Assembly: GCF_004011695.2 (NCBI RefSeq)
Contig: NC_082420.1
Coordinates: forward strand, 992,001 to 1,056,000
Length of the DNA: 64,000 bases
From: Ascochyta rabiei
Taxonomy: Eukaryota; Ascomycota; Dothideomycetes; Pleosporales; Didymellaceae
Direction: 5' to 3'
Position numbers and translations under genes: made by a program. Of the stretch, positions 48,413-60,200 are shown piece after piece. Position 1 is the stretch's first letter; each line of letters opens with the position of its first letter. The notes beneath the pieces are model-generated. The model was not told the DNA's origin. It made no database searches and saw only the letters and a program-made list of their open reading frames with translations.

Positions 48413-49070
48413 TTAGTCTTGTTAGTTAGCACATACAAGATGGAACCACGATGCTAGGTTTACACAAATGTCAATATCACTCAAGGATGCATTAACGGAC
48501 GCAGAGCGATTGCAGTAGAGTGACTTAAAATCCGTCAAAATATTTGATTGAGAACTTATAAACTGAAGTTGCTAATTCTGGCAAGTTCTGTGTTCGCGCC
48601 CAACCACTGTCTACATAGCACTCTAAACAGCAGGTCCAACGCGATCTTCTACGAATCCAAATACAGCTGGTGATTCCTCACCAGGTCGGTTGTAATTCGC
48701 GCCATAAAAAATCTTGTTGCAAGAGAGAGCAGATGGAGGGTACACACCAGATCGGCCCACTCGGCATCGTTGTTTCGTACTAAGAGCTACCCGTTCGTCG
48801 AACGCCTAGTGCGACCACTACCGACACGTCGAAACACGAAATCCCCCGTACTCAGAAACAATGCGTCGTCTGGTCTCATATCACTGGTGTTGTTAGGGGT
48901 CTCGACACTGATTGTCATAGTGCATTGGAACATATATGGGGAGCTGCGTCCCCGCTGACTTACGCTGCTGTTGCATGTTCACCCTCTTTGCGCGTCCTTT
49001 CTTGAGAGAACCTCCAGCGTCTGTCTGATCGTAAGAACGTTCAGGACTTTAGGCTCAGCTATTCGGCATT

Positions 49071-50764
49071 ATGGCGGCGCCTGGCGGCATGCCTCCCTCA
49101 ATGGTAAGACTTGAAGAATGCATGGACAAAGTACCAAAGCTGACCGACTTTAGGCCAACATGAAGCCACCATATCCACCAATGGCATGGGCACTGGGTGG
49201 TGCTCCTGTCAAAAAAGTCGACATACCCGCACAGACGATCTTCATGATCTTTTTCATGATTGGGGCGGCTGTACACATGACGATCTTTCAAAAGAATAGA
49301 GCGAGGGGCCACAAGTTCTTGTTCAACATATTTTTCTTTTGTGCGCACCTTTGGTCATCAACTCTGTAAATTTTGCTAACAATCTTCGCAGCCTTTTGTG
49401 TATCACGCGCCGTAGCATCTATACTCCGAATTGCATCTACAGCGCAGCCTCAAAACGTCAAGCTTGCTATGGCAGCATCAATTTTCGTTGCTGCTGGCGT
49501 CCTCGTTCTTTTCATCATTAACTTGATTTTCGCTATGCGCCTCGTCCGATCGCTGCACCCATCTCTTGGATGGCACCCCTTATTTGGCATCATCTTCAAG
49601 TTGCTCTGTGTTCTTACCGGAGCAACAATCATCACGGTTATTGCCGGTACACTCCAGAGCTTCTATGTTCTAGACCCCAATACCAAGGCTATCGACCGAA
49701 GTCTACAAATATACGGCTCGACGTTCCTCGCTATCATCGCCACACTACCACTTCCGATCACTGTTCTCTCACTTCTCATTCCATACTCGCCACCAGACCG
49801 GTTTGGTGTAGGCCGGCTACGCACCAAAGTCATCATGTTGCTCATCAGCACCACATTACTATCCATCGGAGCGTGGTACAGATGCGGATGTACCTGGGCG
49901 CCACCTGTCCCGCGATCACAACCTTTGCCAGGCTATCTTGGCAAAGGCGCCTTTTACATCTCCACCTTTTTCGTTGAGGTCCAAACAGTCCTGATGTACG
50001 CAATCTTGCGCGTGGATCTCCGCTACCACATTCCCAATGGTGCACAGGGCTCGGGGTCGTACTCTTCGTCGCAACAACTAGATGACGTTGAGATGCAAGA
50101 CTCACGCCCCACGTCAGCCTCGAAAACCATCGTGGATTCTGATAGTGAGACCGCTTCGAAGAATACTCTGACCATTGGCCTCACAATCAATACCAACATA
50201 CCCACCATACAGATCCATGATCCGGAGAAGACGCCTGCCTTTTCGCCAGATTCACCGGACACGTATATTGCGTCTACCCAAACCACACCTGCGACATCCC
50301 CAACATCACCACTGAAGAACAAACGCAAATCACTCCTTCAATCCCTCTTCAAGCGGCAGTCCAAAGCACCGACCCTGCCACCAATCCAACCCGATATATC
50401 ACCCCTCGAACCCCCGCCCATGGCGGACCAAAAGCTGCGTTGGCGCGACAGCGAGCAGCGACGCATCATCACACGCCTGGGCGGGCCGTGGCAAGAACTC
50501 GATTCCCCAACCAGCCCCATCAATCCCCCGAGTCCCACCAGCACAATCCACTCATTCCGCACCAGCATCAGCACCAACACGCGCGGCAGCGTGGGCGGCA
50601 TCAGCGTAGGCACCGGCCTCTCCCTCGGCGTGCCGAGCGTAGTCACCGCACCCAGCTTGCGCGACACGCTGAGAGCCGACGGCGGGTGGACGCCTGAGCT
50701 GGATTGGGAGCTGAGGAGCCCCAGGCGGTTCTTGAGCATGAAGAGGAGGGTCACTGGGGAGTGA
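49071..50764 (+). CDS. DUF3112-like fungal multi-span membrane protein
   Basis: Exons are 49071-49103, 49154-49340 and 49392-50764, giving 530 aa. The first exon is eleven codons. Splicing joins FFF to SFCVSRAVASILRIA with a textbook TTGCTAAC branch in intron 2. The first 230 or so residues contain about seven hydrophobic helices (IFMIFFMIGAAVHMTIF, VAAGVLVLFIINLIFAM, LLCVLTGATIITVIAG and others), resembling the uncharacterised fungal family DUF3112. The second half is cytosolic-looking, rich in Ser, Thr and Pro with SP and TP sites, and ends in a basic segment (RRFLSMKRRVTGE). A receptor-like topology is suggestive only; the family has no assigned function that I can confirm. Confidence 0.82.
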
Positions 50765-51563
50765 GAGAGCGGGGAAAGAAGGACAAATGTACATCACAAC
50801 ATCAGCGACGGCGTTTGGGCTTGGGCGGTTCTGGGAATATCCAATTGCGACATGGGATTTGAGCCGCGATTTACGCCTGGCTATACCATACTAATGCAGT
50901 GTCATCTTCCTATTTTCTTTTTTTTTTTTTTGCTCGTCATCCGCTTTTGAAAAGTGTCTGTATACTATCTAGCACACATTCTACACAAACAACAGCATGT
51001 TGCCAAGTTAACATTAAATTCCCTCTCAATCCACCACGGTTTCTCTGCTGTTCATCAGAGACGGGTGCCGGTATCTGAACTCTGTCTTGTGGGGGTTCTG
51101 ACAATAGTGCTGCGCTACCACGACTCGTGAAACACGATCCAATAACCCTGAGGCACGACGGCGTAAACATGAAGTCGCTTCCACCACGAACGATGTTTGA
51201 TGTTGGGGATATAAATAGAAGAGCTAGTCTTGCGATTTACCGGGCGGAGAGCCGAGACGCGGGACGATGAAACGGCGATGCGAGGGATCTCGGTGGGCGT
51301 TTTGAGGTAAAGAAAGCTGCTTGCCTTGTGCGCTGTCGATGAAATCTAAGATATCGAGTATGTGTTTGTAATTTTCAGTTCTGGATTTGAGCGTTAAAGA
51401 GCTCTCGATGGTCTGGTTGAGCGTATGTGCTAATGTAACTTGTATGTTGAATAATCTTCTCAATGTGAAGATAAGTATTCGCATTGATATCTGCTACGTT
51501 GAAGAACAGATCTGACCAAGATGGCGTGACTCTGTGAGCCCTTCGAATGAACTTCACATATTT
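50765..51563. other. Intergenic region
   Basis: This lies between the DUF3112-like gene end (plus) and the HET pseudogene end (minus). It includes a poly-T run at about 50919-50931. Minus-strand frames at 51224-51484 and 51375-51557 were not recognised as genes. Confidence 0.45.
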
Positions 51564-53649
51564 CTACCCCAGAAGAATTGTTTCTTCCTTGAAGTATTCT
51601 CGCCACCATCGAGGATCAGAGGCTGCTATTATCCTCTCATGTCCCAGTTCCACCCGGCGATCCAAGATATGGAGATCATTGTCGCATATCGAGTGGCAAT
51701 CTGATATCGCCAAGGTCTTGGTTGGAGAAAGACAAGTAATACCTATCCGCTCATAGTGATCGTCCTCCGGCCTGATCAACATGATGTAATCATCTTCAGT
51801 CTCGGATATTTTTCCACGGGCCTCGCTATGTATGAGAAGACCCTTGGTAGCCGTAAAGTTGTCCGGTTCTGACATCGGCACATCCCAAAATACTTTGTAC
51901 AAGACCTTGTAAGACTCGTTAAAAGCCAATGCGACCCTGTACGAGGCTCCTACGACTGGTAAATCCGCTGTACTTGATGCTATCTCTAAGACCCGGGTCT
52001 CGTTAGCAGCGCTTTCGTCGACACTCGGTGTAAATATCGACATCGGAATGCGTTCCTGACTGATGCGTATTGAGATGTCGAGCATGTTGACAGTAACTGG
52101 TTGCTAGTAGCGAAGGCTTTTCTCCCAATGTATTCCACCCACCCAGCCTATTGGTGACCAACTAGGGAATTTGGGCCCTCGATGACTTTTTCCAGAAGAA
52201 TGGAACCATAAAAACGCAAACCCACGATTTGAAATCGGTGGAGGTAGCTGCTTTGCGCTGTTGTTACGGCTGGTGTGACCAAAAGGCACTCCCCAAACAT
52301 GGTAGATCAGATCAGTTCTGAACGTGTTCATAGCACTACTGATTGCGCTGAGCGCATCTGGTTGATATGACAATTCCTTGGCGCTGTATGCTTGGAGGTA
52401 CGACATTGCTTGCGTCATCTGATTCCTGGGAATCCGTCGAGATTGTGGTATCCAATGCTCCATTGTGAATTCCACGTTTGTTTCCCAATCGAAATCACTA
52501 GCAACTTCATGTTCCACATCGGTATTGCAGGTGAACACACATTGACGTTCTGTGAAGAACAGTCGTCTTCTAGAAAACACAGCCTCCTGAAAAGTCCAGC
52601 CGCGCTGTGCCCAGCGAGACATTGCGATGTCTTCCGGTCCGTTTTTCAGGGAAGCAATAACGGATAGACGAATGGATCCTATCGTTTCATGTAAAAGGAA
52701 TTGATCCCGCGGGCTACTGGACAGCCCCGAAAGACCGTAGGTGGAGTCTTTTCCAGCCGCAGCAAATATTGTCAAGCATGCGGCTTTGTAGATGTCGGCC
52801 ATTCGCATGATCTGGGCATGCTTCTCCTCATGCTTGCTTTGATCTATGCACTATATGTGTAAGCACAAGTGAGACTTTGCGCTTGAGAAAGCTTACGTAT
52901 CGATCGACCCAAAGATTGAACCCTAGCAATTATACAGCATCAATGCTGTCTGCGATTGTTTTGGGTAAGTTTGTACCCAATTTTAGGTTCTCCATGACGG
53001 GTTGAGCGCCCGCATTACCCCAAACGTATGACAGGGCCACGTATCTGCAACGTGCAGGTGCTGGGGTGACAATTCCTTGTTCGCAATCGATGACCTTCAT
53101 CAATGGTACTTCTGGCGTATCTTGTGACTCGTAGCACCTTTGATGGCAATTTACACAGTTCGCTAGCCATTCCTTGGCCACATCGACATTCAAATAACGC
53201 GGACATAGTTCTTGAAAATCAGACACCAACTGGTCTGAATACAGGCAGGAGACCAACACCGCATGACTGTCGTAGCCTACGTAGGGTGCGTCTCACTTTA
53301 CTCCGGCTCTGACACACCCGACGTACCCAGAACAGCCCTCCAGTTCTGTGAGAGGGTTCCTGTATTTACATAGCTTGTTAGTGCCCTGTGTGATGTTGCA
53401 AGTAAGAAAATATGATGCAAGGAAACGGCAGATCCGACAGCTCGAGAGCTGCGATGTTCCCGGAGAATCTGTGATCTGAAAATGGAAATTATCATCTATG
53501 GTGAAGCCTCCCATAGCGAGCTGCTCCCAAGGAATAGCAGCGCACCTTGCACAGACACCATCCATCCCCTCCAAACTCGACATTCCATCCGATGAAACTC
53601 TCACAAGCTCTCGATCGGTGGACTGACAGTTAGGATTGACATCCGTCAT
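51564..53649 (-). pseudogene. HET-domain (heterokaryon incompatibility) gene with three in-frame stops
   Basis: Two blocks, 52897-53649 and 51564-52850, join across a 46-base intron (GTAAGC to ATATAG) into one continuous 680-codon frame. HET core motifs are present: CRYVALSYVWG, NLPKTIADSIDAV, FNLWVDRY joined to CIDQSKHEEK, IYKAACLTIFAAAG, and RGWTFQEAVFSRRRLFF. Three stops interrupt the frame without any frameshift: TGA at 53293-53295, TAA at 52930-52932 and TAG at 52104-52106. The TAA lies inside the HET core between IDAV and LLGFNLWV, where no intron fits. The other two could be hidden by 41- and 39-base introns with poor donors. HET proteins trigger cell death on fusion of unlike strains; this copy is probably inactive. 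Confidence 0.8.
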
Positions 53650-54023
53650 ATTGAACAGCAGTACGACAACTACTCCGAGACGTTCGGTACGGGGCGTCGG
53701 AGTAGGTATCGGTGGTGGTATGTTGTGAGCTTTTGAGGGGGAGGAAGACAGACATCAGACTGAGATGCATAAGTAGGCAGCAGCATCAGATGCCGCTAGT
53801 CGGGTTGGGAAAGCACAACGCAGCCTTGCGCATGGTTGTACGTGTCCTCGTATTACCCTGACAGCTAGCCAGTAATCATCTCCTCCGTTCTCAACGCCGC
53901 CACGATGTTGGACTTTTGAGCGAATCTTCCTTTTGCAAGATACTCTGGTGTTCAATCACCGTAGTAACGGATGGCGATCATGTGCTGAAACGCTTACTCT
54001 CCATACTACGCGCCACCCACCTA
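53650..54023. other. Intergenic region
   Basis: Presumed former promoter of the HET pseudogene and 3' end of the hemerythrin-like gene. Nothing else was seen. Confidence 0.45.
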
Positions 54024-54836
54024 TCACATAGGCATCCTAATCATCTCCTCCTTAGTCCAATACTTGCGCATATTCTCCGCTCCCAACTCCTTAACCTCAT
54101 CGTCCAAATGCTGCCAGAGCACCTTCCCAAACCCATCGAGGATCTTCTTGAGCTCAGGCAGTCGCAGCTCCCTCTCGCCAGTACTGCACTCGTCGAGGTA
54201 CTTTGTGAGCTTGTCGAGCCCAACGTGTATCTGCTTGTGCTGGGTGAGGAGTTCCAACTCTTTTTTGAACGCTGGCTGCTTTTTGGCGAGGATGGGGAAG
54301 TAGTGTCTGTTTGAATATTAGTATTTGCGTAGTCTACGAGAGATTACTCGGCTTCGTCATGTCGATCGTGGTTTGAAGTCGAGGTCGGAAGCAACCTCGA
54401 GATAAACGTACCTCTCCTCGATGCCGTGATGCCCCTCTAAATGACTGCAGAACTGCAGACCGAGATTGATGAATTGCCTGATGCTCATGCCCTTACTCCG
54501 CTTGCCTGTCTCGCACGCAGAGTAAAGAATTTTCCAGGTTTCACGGAATTGGTTGTGGAAGTAGTCCATGCGCTCGGCCATGCGGTTATAGATGCGGAAT
54601 TCATGTTGGGTGAGCTTGGGGAGAGTAGGCTCTGAAGGAGTGGTGGACGTGGGCAGGGAGTCTGAGAGTACAGGGTCGGTGGTCGCCATTGTGGTTAGCG
54701 TTAGGCTTGGCGATGCTGCTTTTATTGTTGTATCGGGGAGTTGGTAGACAATGCCACGGGTGAAGGTTCTCCTTGAGGAAGTTCGGATGATTCGATGTGG
54801 CGAGGGCGAGAACCTGAAAGGACGCAGGATGTGCAT
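54024..54836 (-). CDS. Hemerythrin-like HHE-domain protein
   Basis: Exons in coding order are 54412-54836 and 54024-54306, giving 235 aa. The four-helix hemerythrin fold is shown by its metal-ligand pattern: a His in helix 1 (YFHNQFRETW), HLEGHHGIEERHYFPIL spanning the splice, HKQIHVGLDKL and HLDDEVKEL. Such proteins bind non-haem di-iron and have been linked to oxygen, NO or iron handling; the role here is unknown. The first ATG adds a 49-residue Arg/Ser/Thr-rich leader without acidic residues until residue 35, which looks mitochondrial. The second in-frame ATG at 54689 (MATTDPVLSD) would give a 186-residue cytosolic form. Which is used cannot be read from the sequence. Confidence 0.88.
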
Positions 54837-55321
54837 ACGCTCAGAACGCTGAAGACAACAGTGTGCAAGACAGACGAAGACGCAGGGTTTGACAAGATAG
54901 CAGGACGTTGATATGTATGTTCTTCTTTCGGAAAGCTCAGCAACTCGGCACTTCTGTGGCCACTCGTAGCGTACTCAATCCTCGATTTTCATTACAAAGA
55001 CGGGAAGTGCGCTTCCGGGAGACCGAGCGGCACAGCGTGCAGAAACGCGACTAAGGCGCGCTTCGCGTTAGCGCGACACGTGTGGCAGGCGTCAACTCCA
55101 GTTGACAGCTCTCACTCACCAGATGCACTCGAGAGAGTACGTCATGTGCAACTGACACGTCTGCCCAGATGGATTCAATTTCCACGCTTCGGTCTGCCGA
55201 ATGGAGCTATTTGTGGCACGCGGCCACCGTCTCACAAGTTGCGGTCTGCGAGGCCACATTGTCTGGTTGAGCCACGAGTCGTCGTGGGCACTGTCCACTA
55301 TACGACTCTCTCAGCACACCA
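54837..55321. other. Intergenic region
   Basis: About 485 bases between the hemerythrin-like gene start and the Dcc1 gene end, both minus strand. Nothing recognisable beyond a presumed promoter. Confidence 0.45.
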
Positions 55322-56406
55322 TCATTTCTTTCGTGTCTTCGCAAATTTCTCGTGCCATTTCCTCGCCGACGGTTTGGTCGCTACAGGCGCATCTTGCACG
55401 TTCGCCACGGCTACATCCTTGCTCTTGGCCCTGACGGTGGTGTCTGATGGAAACTCGTACGACCCTTCGATTGCACTGAGCTTCGCATCTTTTCGCCATG
55501 CTTCCGGCAAGCTGTCCTCCCAGTTGTCTGTGAATTCGGTGATGAGGAAATCGATGCTTCCCTGTTTCGCGTGGAGCAGGGTTTTGCCGACAAATGCAAC
55601 GGTTCTTGCTCGGTCAAGACATGACCATGGTCCGTCGGCGTCCTGCTCGTCGTTTGAGAGGTGTCTGAGCACGGCCTTGACGAAGGACAGCGGATGCCCG
55701 TCTTCAGATACCGCTGCTGCTACCTCTTCGGTTAGGAATTGGCTATCGAGCTTGAGGCCCTCGGCCAGGGAAGCCGCATTGATGGATCTCCAGACGTGTG
55801 ACAGTGCGTTTACAGAGGGGCGGTAGGTGTCTTGATCGAGCTCAAACGCCATCAGCTCGTCCCATCCGGCGTGGCACTGCGCATCTGACAGGGGGAGATT
55901 CTCGAAGATGGTGGCTCTGCTCTTGCCGTTGCCCGTTGCGTCGACATGGCCAGCGACAACGTCGTACACGGGCAGCACGTCGTGCAGCAGAGCGACAGCA
56001 GAAGCGTCCGAGGGGTGTAACTCCAGAGTGGCAGGGCACGAAGCTATGGCGCATGTGGCGAGGAGGGGTATGTGGTTGCCATGGGAGTCGAGGGACTGGG
56101 GCTGGGTGACGAAGAGCGAATTCGACGTCTGGACCTGGCGCAGGTGGAAGGTTTTGTTGGGCGTACAGAGCACGGCATATGCAGGCGTGCCAGGGGCGGC
56201 GGCGCTGGATTTGATGGAGAGCCTGTGCGCGCCAGAGATCAGAAGAGGATCCACGCAGCAGCGGGACGGGATCATGGAGCGCACCGCGGGGGATTGGGGG
56301 CGTCGAGCAGCGCGGCCACGTCCGAGGGCAGCTCGAGCAGCTGCAGCTTCTGGGCGCGGGCGCTGACGGCAAAGGGCACGCCGCCGTCGTGTTGCTGCGT
56401 GGCCAT
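55322..56406 (-). CDS. DCC1: Sister chromatid cohesion protein Dcc1
   Basis: Dcc1 is a subunit, with Ctf8, of the alternative clamp loader Ctf18-RFC, which loads PCNA at replication forks and supports cohesion. Exons in coding order are 56285-56406 and 55322-56222, giving 340 aa. The start MATQQHDGGVPFAVSARAQK leads into LQLLELPSDVAALLD. Splicing gives PNPPRLSIKSS, and then AYAVLCTPNKTFHLRQVQTS and NSLFVTQPQSL, the best-conserved Dcc1 block. C-terminal winged-helix repeats follow (FLITEFTDNWEDSLPEAW), and the tail is basic (KWHEKFAKTRKK). A longer unspliced frame from 56476 is rejected because the spliced N-terminus fits the family. Confidence 0.88.
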
Positions 56407-56497
56407 GGCCTGGTGGGCGCGCGCTGGAGATGGGAGTGGTGGGGGAGGGCAGAGGCAGCAGATGACGCGGACCCAAGGCCTAGCGGCGCGCGACCAC

Positions 56498-56696
56498 GTT
56501 GATGTTGATGTTGATGTTGATGTTGATGATGACGATGGTCATTGTTTGCTTGTTTGACGACGGTCTTGTTTGTTTGACGAGGTTCACGTTGATGATGACG
56601 ATGATCTTTTTTGTTTGTTTGACGACGGTCTTGTTTGTTTGTTTGACGATGGTCTTGTTTGTTTGTTTGACGACGGTCTTGTTTGTTTGTTTGTTG
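56498..56696. repeat. GTTGAT microsatellite and TTGTTTGTTTGACGACGGTC minisatellite
   Basis: About five GTTGAT units at 56498-56528 are followed by at least five imperfect copies of a 20-24-base unit built from TTTG runs and GACGACGGTC, up to 56696. One GTTGATGATGACGATG block is repeated at 56541 region and near 56588. Confidence 0.75.
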
Positions 56697-56805
56697 AATC
56701 CACAGCCGAACATGCTGCAAGGGCGGCCATGGTCGCTGCACCCTGCACCCAGACCGAAAGAGACGGCCATGGCGGGCAGTGGGCACCTCGGGCTTCCCAG
56801 CACAT

Positions 56806-56859
56806 CCCCGTTCCCCGTTCCCAGTTCCCAGTTCCCAGATCCCAGATCCCAGATCCCAG
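56806..56859. repeat. Seven-base tandem repeat (GTTCCCA/GATCCCA)
   Basis: About seven units in a row, first GTTCCCA type and then GATCCCA type. It is simple sequence with no evident function. Confidence 0.7.
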
Positions 56860-57297
56860 CGGCCTGTCCCACGCTATCGTTGTGCGCTGCTCTGTCTGCA
56901 CCGCCCGCGCTAGCCGCCGCCTGTTTTGGTTTTGGAGCTCTCGACCGCAGCTTTGGCGTGCAGCGTGCAGCCAGTCACCGTTTCGTGCCTTGTTTACTGC
57001 GCGGTGACAGGCGAGCCCTTGAGTGACATCTGCGCCAAACACCCAACATCAACATCAACATCAGCACTCGAACGCACACGCACGCACGCTCGCCCGCGCC
57101 CGCGCCCGCGCCCGCACCCGCACCCTCGACAATCGCGCCTTCCTTCTTGCATGGCCCAACAGCCTCCACACCCTCCTTTCTCCTTCCTCCTTCCCCCACC
57201 GTCGCCCTGATTGCGCGATGCCAATGCGGCTGCATCTTCTTTTTCCCGCTTCATAGTATAATCCCACCTCCGCCATTCGTTCCCGCGCGCTGCAGCA

Positions 57298-60200
57298 ATG
57301 GGTGTCGTCATCAACCAGGAGCCCGCCGCTCTCCCCGCAGCAGACCTGTCGCTCTTCCACGCCACAGACGAGCTGCTCTCCAACTCGCCCGTCCTCATCT
57401 TCTACGGGCCTACCTCGACCGCCGCGCAAACCACAAACTCGCGCATACAGACCCACATCTTCACCCCGGCCGGTCTTTCGAGCTACGCGCGCCTGATCGT
57501 GTCGCCCACAGCCTCCTTCTACAATGCCGTCACATGTCTGCCGCGCGAGGAGCAGGGCGACGAGATATGTCGTGGCCTGGCCTTCAGTCTCTACAAATAC
57601 TTCGTCGAACTGCCCGCCCAAGTGAAGAGCGCGTGGGAGAGGCGCTACAGCACCAGAGCCAACATGCACATGGCCCCCACGCTGTTCTCTGAGCAGCATG
57701 CCGCCATTGTCGCAGCCAAAATGGTCAAGGTCGAAAACACCGAGGAGATCATCGTCGATGTGCGCCATGCACTGGGAGAGCAGATGCTGTCGTGGGTCGA
57801 CATGGATGTCGTCCTGCCACAGGGCAGCATACAGAAGGTCAACACACGAGACTCGGAACAATTCGACGAGCCAGAAGACGACGCTCTCGAGCAGCAGTAC
57901 GGATCATATGCCCCAGTCATCAGATTGTTTGGAGAGTCCACCTTCCTACCCACATCACGCCTCCGCCGAGCACCCTCCAAAGCCAGCCAACTTAGCCGGT
58001 CACAGTCGTTTTCAAGGAAACAAAAGGAGACACTGCGCCGCGAGATGTGCGAGCTATTGGACACCGAGGAGAACTATGTCAGCAAGGTCCACGACTTGGT
58101 TAACAACGTCGCCACCGAGTTTCGTGAGAAGGCTAAGCACAGGTCCTCTTCCAGCTCAAGTCCGAATGAGCAGACGCTTCAAGGCCTGTTTCCACCAAGC
58201 CTAGACAAGATCCTTGAGGTCAACTCCAACTTCTTAGAGGAGCTGCAAGTGATACTCGAAGAGACTGAGAACGGCGCAATCCAAGACATCGAAGAATCCA
58301 CGGACGACGTCTTCATCGCCCCGTTACGAGGCCAAAAGGATCCACCAGATGTCACTGGAGCGGCCAGAGTCGCAAAGGCACTTATCGAATGGTTCCCCAA
58401 GTTCGGCGACTGCTACACTGACTACATGGCTGCCCATGGCGACTTCTCGCAGTTGCTGAAGGCCTTTACCAAAGAGCCAGCTTCCAGCTTCTCGAAAAGG
58501 GTCTACGAGACCGGTGAACAGCGGCTAACATCATTACTCATCGAGCCCGTGCAGCGCCTGCCTCGCTACAACCTCTATATCGACCAGATCGTGAAGCAGC
58601 TACCGGTGAGGCATCCAGCGATCAAGGATTTCCTCAAAGCCAGAGATATCATCTCCGAGATATGCTCGAGAGAGGGATCAGCAGCGCAGCAAATGAAAAT
58701 CTCCGATCGTTTGCGCAAAATGGTTTATCAGTGGCCGTCAACGCTCAGGCCCCAAGGAAGACTGATCAATGCCATCGACTTTGTGGAGCTGACACCACCC
58801 TACCATGGAGAGCTCAGCGGACCAGCCACTACTCCAGGCATCTTTGTGCTTTTTTCGGATCATCTCGTGATCTTACACAAGCCGAACGACTGCACCGCGA
58901 CTGCACGTAGTCTAATGGCTGACCTAGACAGCCCCAAACTTGTCGAAGTTCCGGACGACTCCTCTGAGCTCGTCTTCCACCAGCACCTTCGACTATGTGA
59001 CGTATTTGTCAGCGAGCACGCCGATTCCAGCATTGTCCAATTGTTGTCCCCTACCCCACGCATAATTCAAATGGGACGCCCTCCGACCCCCGATCGTCAA
59101 AACATCGGCATTCGTATGTACTACGTGCAAGGTGCTTATGAGGGCCGAGCACAAAGAGTCGTCGAAGACCTCACCAAGGCCAGAATCGAGGGGCGATTTG
59201 CAGAAGCTGAGCGGGAGAGCTTCAAGTGGGAAGTACGAAGTCGGCCTGGGGACCTCAATTTGTTCTCTTCTGTCACGGAAGAAGCAGGAAATGCGCCACC
59301 TGAGGGCCGCAGGGAACCCTCCAGAATACAGATTCTGATAGAGGCACCAAAATTCTCCCAACCTATTGAAGTAGGCTATGATGGTATCGAGGTGGTCGTC
59401 AAAATCTCCATCCTCGACAATGGTTTCTACCTCATGGACATCAGTGGACCGAATGGTTACCTCGCACGAGACAAGCTCACCAAAGTAGAATTTCTGCCCG
59501 TGCTGACAAAACGACTGGCCAACTACTTTCAACAGCGCAACAACATCAAGAACCCGGGCTTATCCGAAGCGTATCTCCTTCGCAACCAGCTGATTTTACA
59601 GTCGCTGAATCTTCGGATGACAGATGTGGAGGAGTGGAGAGAGATGAAGAGCCGACCCGCTTCACCTGTCAAAATGCTCAGCAACATTTTTGGTGCTAGC
59701 GTCGGCAGAGAAGGCGGAGGGCGAAAACTTCAGCGTAACGCCCATACTCTTGGAGACATTCCTCGCATGCCGCCTCCTTTGCAACTCGCACCGACCCGTA
59801 CCCAGAGTCGCGATGGTCCCAGCTCGCGACCAACATCGTCGAGGAGTGCTGTTCTCGACGATGCACAACCCATCGACTCACTCTCCAAGCTGGAAGACTC
59901 GTTAGCGAATATTACAATGGCTCTTTCAGCTCGCAAAGGCAACATTGTTGGTCGTTCTGTTCGGGCTCGAGCCGTTGCAGACGAGCTTGTGGTCAACGAG
60001 CTCTACAACTCACTCCTCGAAACGCCATCGGACCTTGACCTCGCCTCGCAATCCTCAGTTGATGTTTTGTTTGCTGTGTTTGATAAGTTTCTCAATGTTG
60101 CTTGGAAGGAGAGGATGGGGCCCGTGTTGTCACACGCCACGTTTGTGTCCTTGCAGATGCGGTCAGACAGCATGTACCCTGGAGAGTTTGAAGAATACTT

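Larger units (their letters stand above)
47559..49070. other. Intergenic region with an inserted element
   Basis: This lies between the hypothetical gene and the DUF3112-like gene, both on the plus strand. It carries the 566-bp inverted-repeat element at 47847-48412. The remainder, including the putative promoter of the next gene, shows only short frames. Confidence 0.6.
56407..57297. other. Repeat-rich divergent intergenic region
   Basis: This lies between the Dcc1 start (minus) and the Bud3 start (plus). It holds three blocks of short tandem repeats, listed separately, and GC-rich simple sequence at about 57065-57130. Long frames on both strands are products of the repeats. Confidence 0.6.

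Noticed and set aside
55842..56786. Minus-strand frame of 314 codons over Dcc1 and the minisatellite
   Set aside because: It reads through tandem repeats as NKQ-type low complexity and is out of frame with the conserved Dcc1 sequence.
57061..57861. Minus-strand frame rich in Gly, Ala and Arg
   Set aside because: Antisense to the Bud3 start and to GC-rich simple repeats.
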